From Anaeromyces robustus (lineage: Eukaryota; Neocallimastigomycota; Neocallimastigomycetes; Neocallimastigales; Neocallimastigaceae), in the NCBI GenBank assembly GCA_002104895.1, contig MCFG01000571.1, forward strand, positions 1 through 28,555: DNA of 28,555 bases, written 5' to 3'. Made by a program: the position numbers and the translations under genes. Of the stretch, positions 22,209-28,555 are shown one piece after another. Each line of letters begins with the position of its first letter. Position 1 is the first letter of the stretch. The notes under the pieces are model-generated. The model worked only from the letters and a program-made list of their open reading frames with translations, did not search any database and was not told where the DNA came from.

Positions 22209-24050
22209 TAATAGATTTTAATTAATTTATATTTATCATTACTTTTAATTAATAAATAAAAACATTTTTTTTTAAAATTTTTTTTATTTAATAGATGTAA
22301 AAATGTTTTTAAAAATTAATATATTAAAATAATATATTAAAATAATATATTATATTATATAATATATATAATTAAAATTTATATTATTTTTGTAATTGTA
22401 CACATATTAATTAATTAATTTTTATTTTTTATTTTTATTTTTATTTTTTTTTTTTTTTTAATTATTTTGTTTTAATTTTTTACTTATTATCTATTTATTA
22501 ATAATTATTTATTTAATAAATGAATGAATAAAATAATAAATAAATAAATATTGAACATAATAAATAAGATAAATAAATGAATAAATATTTTATGGTTTTT
22601 ATTATTGTGCTACTTTTAATATTGTAATTATTTGTACACCATTATTTTTTTTTTTTTTAAAAAAAAAATATGTTTAATAAAAAAATATGTTTAATAATAA
22701 ATAATATTAAAAATATGACTAAATTAAAAAAAAAAATTATATTTATATTTAATATTTATTTATATTTAATATTTAATATTTCTTGATATTTAATATTTAA
22801 TAAATTAAAATCATTAAAAAATTATTTATTATAAAACAAATTTAATAAAAGCAATAAAATAAAAAAAAAAAAAAAAATAAAAAATACGGATTAAATTTTA
22901 AATTAATATTTATATAAAGTTAAAAAAAAAAAAAAAAAAACGAGACATGAACAAAATATATTAATGATATAAAGTAATAATAATAATAATAATAATAATA
23001 AAATAATATGGAATAGTTATAAAAAATAATTGAATAAATGAAAAGAAACAAAAGAATAATAAAAATAAATAATAAAAATAAAGAAAAATAAAATAAAATA
23101 AAGAAAAAATAAAATAAAAAAAATAAAATAAAATTCAATATACTAAATAATATAATTGAATTAATAATACAAATTCAATAATAATAATAATAATAATAAT
23201 AATAGCAACTAATAATTTTTTTATTTATTTATTTTTAAACACTTTTTCATATTTTAGTTAAATGTATTAATTATATTAATTATATATTTTATAATATATA
23301 GTAATTTTTAATTTTAATAATTTAAATAATTTAAATAATTTATTAATATATCAATGCAATAAGTACAATAAAATGCAATAAATACAAAAAAGTTTTAGTT
23401 ATTAATGATTTTCTGTTATATTTGTTTTTATTTTCTTGGAATTCCTTTTTATTTTCTTGGAATTCCTTTTTTTCTTTTTTTCTTTTAATATTTTAAACAT
23501 ATGTTTTAATTTTCATTCTTTAAAAAAATTTTTTTTATTTTCTCTTTATATCATTAAATAAAATTAAATAATAATAAAGTTTGTTTTTTTTAAAAGATGT
23601 TTTTTGTATTTAACTATAAAAAATTAAATTTAATAAAACTTTTTATTAAATTTCTTATTCATTTTCAAACATCTAAAACATTTTGAACAAATTTAAACAT
23701 TTTGAACATTTTTATATATATTTTTTACATATATTTATATTTATATTTATATTTATATTTATATTTATTTACTCTATTTATATTTATATTAATATTTATA
23801 TTTATATTTATTGATATATTAGGGTTAATATAGAATGAATTACAGAAAAATAACAATAAGAATAATAAAATATAACAATAAATATAACAATGAAAATATC
23901 ACAACAATAAAAATAAAATCATGATATTTATGGAAAATTGTATATAAAAAAACCTTTTTCTTTTCATACATAAAAGATAATACAATTAATTAAAAAAAAA
24001 AGTTAATTTAATTAAAATGATTAATCATTTCTTTCTTTTTTTTTTTTTAT

Positions 24051-24122
24051 TTTTTATGGTTTGTAATAAATCAAATGATGTTCAATTTTGTTATTATTTT
24101 TTTTTGTATTAAACCATAAAAA
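24051..24122. repeat. Inverted repeat, 12-bp arms, 48-nt loop
   Basis: TTTTTATGGTTT (24051-24062) and AAACCATAAAAA (24111-24122) are exact reverse complements. Confidence 0.8.
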
Positions 24123-24983
24123 GATAAAAAAGATGATACTGGAGTATAAATAAATATATAAAGATTAAAATTAATTATAATTATAATTATAATAAAAATA
24201 ATAATAAAAATAAAAATAAAAATAAAAATAAAAATAAAATTTAATATAATCATAATGATGAATTGTTTTATGATTTATATCATAATCATTTATTTTTTAT
24301 ATACATTGTATATAAAAGGAAGTTATTACTTTATTACTTATTATTAAGAAAGTGTTATATTTCATGTTTGTATATTTATTATAATCAGTCACAATAAAGA
24401 GTCATTTAGTGATTTTTATATAATCTTATAGTTATATATAAATAAAGTTTTTTTTTAATAAATATACACATTAAGGGTTTATCCTTTTTAAAATTATATT
24501 GGTGATACAAATCTAGCTTTTTTTTTTGTTATTTTTATTTATTTATTTATTTTTAACCTTATTAATAACTATGCGAATTATGCATAAGCCTTGGTTTTTT
24601 TTAATTAAAAATAAAGTATCATATAAATAAACTTTTTTTTTTTAATTTTTTTTTTATTTTAGTTTTTTTTTATGCATAAGCCTTTTCTTACTATATATTG
24701 TTTGTATAAATTATTCTTAGAATCCATTAATATAAAATAAATAAATTTATTATATATTTTATATTATTTATTTTTTCTGTTTTTTTTCTGTTTTTTTTTT
24801 TGCTTATTTTTATTGATAATAAAAAACCTTTTTTTTTTTTCATTTTTAATTAATAAAATACTAAATCAATAAATAATTAATATATTTTTACTCTACCTTA
24901 TTTTTTTATTATTTATTATATTAAATAATATGGATTACTTTTATTTTATTTGTTTATTAAATTTTTTTTGCATATATAATAAG

Positions 24984-25016
<33 letters not shown>

Positions 25017-25927
25017 ATAAATAAATAAATAAATAAAATAATATAAAATAATATAAAATATATATATATTAATAAATATAAATATATAATATATGTAATA
25101 TCATATTTCCGACATAATTACTAAAAAAGCGGAGATAACAAATAATAAAAATTATTTTTATAAATTAATTATTCTAAATTAATATAAAAATTAATATATA
25201 TACTGAAATATTAATATTTTTTTTTTTTTTTACTTTTCGATTGCCACATAAGCCTTTTGTAACATATCATTAAATCATCAAATTAAAAAATAAAAAAAAT
25301 AAATAATAAATAATAAATAATAAATAATAAATGATGATAATTGTTTTCTTTTTTTTATTTTTATAAATTTATATATATTAACAAAAACTCATACAAAATC
25401 TTATTTATTATGATAAAAAATATTAATGATATCTATTTTAATATTTGATATTAAATAATAATATTTTAAAATACTTTTGCATTGTTTTTTTTTGTTTATA
25501 ATTAGGGATTTGTATATGATTCATTTGAATCATACTACTACTTTAGTTTTTCTGTAAATATTAATAAATAATCCAAGATAATGAATATTAGTAGAAGTAA
25601 ATAAATAGATGAATAAATAGATAATATAAATAAATAGATAAATAGACAATATAAATAATTTGAAAATATTTGATAAAGGGTTTTAGAAATATCATAAATA
25701 AATAGTTAAATCTTTAATATTCGTTACACATAAAAAAATTAGTTTTTTTTTTTTTTAATTTTATCGACAACATTTTAGTATTTCTCAATTCTAGATTTTT
25801 TTTTTTTTTTAATTTATTTTATTTATTATTATTATGATTTTATATTTTTAAATATAAGTTATAAAAGAAAAATAAATAAAAATATGACATAAAAAAAGTT
25901 AAATGAAAATTTAATTTAAAAAAAAAA

Positions 25928-25961
25928 AAAAGTTAATTTAGAATCTACTAAATTAACTTTT
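25928..25961. repeat. Perfect hairpin, 14-bp arms
   Basis: AAAAGTTAATTTAG (25928-25941) and CTAAATTAACTTTT (25948-25961) pair exactly around a 6-nt loop. Confidence 0.9.
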
Positions 25962-26365
25962 CATTAAATATATATAAAAATAAAAATAAATATTTTTTTT
26001 TATTTTTTTTTTTCAATACAATTTAATCTGAAACGGTATGATAAATCATTGTAGTACATACTAATTCTTTATTTTAATTTTTATTTAATTACACATCATT
26101 AATTTATTTATTGGTTAGCAAGAAATTAAATAAACAGAATTTACTAGGTAGATTTATGTGTACTACATTATAAAACTAATAAAACTACATTATATATTAA
26201 TTCTAGATTTTATTTTTTTTTTTTTATTGTTTAAATTTTTTTCTTTAATTAAATATTATTTTTTATTATTTATTAATTATTTTTTTTATATATTATTTTT
26301 TTTGTCATACTTTTTTTTTATAGTTATTTATTTTTTATTAAAAAAAATTTTTTTTTATTATTAAT

Positions 26366-26427
26366 ATTATCCCTTTTAATATTAAAAAATGTTGAAACAG
26401 ATAACGTTGCACAAAAAAAGGGATAAT
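26366..26427. repeat. Stem-loop, 12-bp arms, 38-nt higher-complexity loop
   Basis: ATTATCCCTTTT (26366-26377) pairs with AAAAGGGATAAT (26416-26427). The loop holds GTTGAAACAGATAACGTTGC, which is more GC-rich than anything around it. Confidence 0.85.
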
Positions 26428-28042
26428 TAAATTGTACTATCTATAATTGTTGTAAAAAAATTTTTTTATGGTTACTCAAAAAAAATTTTTTTTAATTAAT
26501 ATAAAAATATAATAATATTAAAAAAATAATTTATAATAAAAAAATGGAGAAATCTTTTTTATTTATAATTAATTATTAAAAAAAAAAAATAATAATTAAA
26601 AAAATTATATATTTGTAAAAAAAAAAAAAAAAATATTTAATTATTTAATTATTTATAATTATATAATAGATAATTAAAAATTTAATATATGTCATTGTAT
26701 TACCTTAATATAAAAATATAATAGATTTATATTAACAATTATAATTATAATTTAATTGTTTAATTATAGATGATAATATATTGTTTATTATGAAATTATT
26801 AAATTTAAAGTAATTTAAAATAATGTTTTTTACACTTTTCGTATATTAAATTTACTGTGATACTTTTTTTTTTTTAATTAAGATAAAATAAAATAAATAA
26901 ATAATAATAATAATTATAATAATAATATTAAAAAGGATAGAAAATTTATCATTATTAATCATGAAAATAATAATAACAATAACAATAATAATATTAATAT
27001 AAAATAATTAAAATATGTTAATATCCTTTATGTATCAATTAATAATTAATAATAATTAATCATAATTAATTATTTTTTTTGTTTTTGTTTATTTCTTTAT
27101 ATTAAAAATTACCGTTTTTTTTTTAATAATATCAAATAAAATGATAAATTTTATTAATAGGTTTATGGATTTAATTTATTTTTTTTTTATTAAAGAATTA
27201 GAAAGAGGAGAAAATGTTATGAATGAAAAAAAAAATAAGAACAATATATAATTATAATTTTATATATTAATTAATATTAAATATATCATTATTATGAGAA
27301 AAAAAAATGAAATTTTTAATAAATATTTAAGAATTAATGAATTTGAAAATTTAATTACTAAATAAAAAATAAAAAAAGGATGGAAAATAAAATTTTGAAA
27401 TTAAGGTATATATTTAATTATATAATTAAATAATAATAATAATAATAATAATAGTAATAATAATAATAATAATAGTAATAATAATAGAAAAGGGAAATAT
27501 AATATAAAAGATTTAAAGATTTAATTAAAAAAAAAATAGAACAAATAATTAAAAATATTAAATATTTTTTTCTTTTTAATAATTATATAATGATATATAT
27601 TAAAAAGAATAAAATATAAACTAAATCCTTTTTATTTATAATTATATATTTTTAAATATATATATATGTATATATATTATAAAATATTAAATTATTTCTT
27701 CTTTTAGAAATTTATATAAATATAGTTATGTAATAATAATAAAAAGATTTGTTTATATATTTTAACAATTTTTTTTTATTGAATTATATTTAATGACATG
27801 TAATTATTAATAGATATAAGATTATTATTATTTATTTTATTTCAATAAATTGTTTTCCATGATTATTATAGTGTAATCATGACTAATTATATTAATAATC
27901 ACAAAGATACTTTTTTTAATTTCTCAAAGATACTATTAAAAATCTTTATCATTATTTTGTTTCCTTTTTATCCTTTTTATAATATTTAAACAATGGTCAT
28001 ATTAATGTATACTAAAAATAAAATATATTAAAAAGTATAATT

Positions 28043-28086
28043 AAAAAAGACATTTTTAATTATTTTATGATTAAAATGTCTTTTTT
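28043..28086. repeat. Inverted repeat, about 17-bp arms
   Basis: AAAAAAGACATTTTTAAT (28043-28060) pairs with ATTAAAATGTCTTTTTT (28070-28086) with one bulged T and a 9-nt loop. Confidence 0.85.
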
Positions 28087-28555
28087 TTATTGTTAATTAT
28101 TATTATCTTATATAAAAATAATTTGTCTATTGTTTAAAATTATACAAAATTTAATATTTGGCATATATTACTTTTAAATTTTTTCATTTCCTTTTTTTTT
28201 TTTTTTTTTTTTTTTTATTATTATTATTATTGTTGATATAAGGTATAAAAAAAAACAATACCATAAATAAATATTTAAATTAAAAAAAATATATATATAT
28301 TTTTTATATGAATAGATTTAATTTAAAAATAAATATAAATGATTTTAAATGAATATATTTAATAATAATTAAGATTTAATATATTAATATGATTTTATTA
28401 ATAAATAAGATTTTTAAAAAAATGTCTTTTATTAAAAATACAGAATATATATATTAAATTTATATTTAATTATTATTTTATATTAATACAATTTAATAAT
28501 TATTTTGGATGAAAAATAAAAAAAAATTATGGATATAATAATTTTAATATGGATA

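Larger units (their letters stand above)
21802..28555. other. Gene-free A/T-rich stretch to window end
   Basis: No intact gene is seen on either strand; open frames here are Phe/Ile/Tyr/Lys-only products of A/T tracts. Repeats include a 9-bp AATAATATG array with flanking AAT units (about 22140-22205), (AAT)n at 22975-23001 and 23178-23203, a duplicated TTTTCTTGGAATTCCTTTTT (about 23430-23470), TTTATA repeats (about 23730-23770), AAAAAT repeats (about 24195-24240), AAATAGAT-type repeats (about 25605-25650) and an AAT/AGT array (about 27429-27487). Inverted repeats lie at 24051-24122, 25928-25961, 26366-26427 and 28043-28086. A faint ankyrin-like ELERGENVMNEKKNKN reading occurs at about 27195-27240. 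Confidence 0.55.

Noticed and set aside
22920-26364. Phe/Ile/Tyr-rich frames (22920-23138, 24071-24253, 26158-26364) looking like membrane proteins
   Set aside because: They come from A/T tracts, contain almost only Phe, Ile, Leu and Tyr, and have no codon bias or start context; apparent hydrophobicity is a composition effect.
26366-26427. Dictyostelid Class I small RNA gene
   Set aside because: The stem layout fits, but the conserved 11-nt motif and a promoter element are missing, so it was kept only as a structural repeat and a finding.
27160-27240. Another ankyrin relic (ELERGENVMNEKKNKN)
   Set aside because: Only one short match is present with no second repeat element nearby; the Lys/Asn bias of A-rich DNA can produce it by chance.

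Overview
The window comes from an extremely A+T-rich eukaryotic genome. It most resembles a dictyostelid social amoeba (Dictyostelium discoideum or a close relative). The evidence is long A/T homopolymers in non-coding DNA, (AAT)n/(ATTT)n microsatellites, TTA/AAA-biased codons, an AAAATG start context, a short A/T-rich intron with GTAAGT...TAG borders, and remnants of a poly(A)-tailed non-LTR retrotransposon. No bacterial-type features (operons, Shine-Dalgarno sites) are seen.

Layout. (1) 1-173, minus: the 5' end of a gene leaving the window, possibly gag-like. (2) 586-1853, minus: a 5'-truncated non-LTR retrotransposon keeping the C-terminal Cys/His part of its reverse-transcriptase protein and a poly(A) tail. 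A second, shorter copy of the same 3' end lies at 2072-2366. (3) 3729-5227, minus: the only intact gene, ornithine decarboxylase, in two exons. The last exon (3729-3828) is hidden behind a 134-bp intron; without it the protein appears to end at residue 422 instead of 454. (4) From 5228 to the end, about 23 kb holds no intact protein gene. Inside it are a GC-richer island at 5768-5876 (candidate small RNA or relic), a repeat-bearing island at 9084-9345, a three-copy tandem repeat (14454-15551), a graveyard of ankyrin-repeat coding sequence on both strands (about 16.1-19.5 kb) with a coding-derived 41-bp minisatellite, another GC-richer island at 21661-21753, many microsatellites, and a series of perfect or near-perfect inverted repeats with arms of 12-28 bp.

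Functionally, only ornithine decarboxylase (first step of polyamine synthesis from ornithine) can be stated with confidence. The rest looks like slowly decaying non-coding DNA built from retroelement fragments, dead ankyrin genes and slippage-generated repeats. The strongest leads are the hairpin series, the ankyrin relics in opposite orientations, and the three GC-richer islands. No tRNA, rRNA, CRISPR array or recognisable spliceosomal RNA was found by eye.
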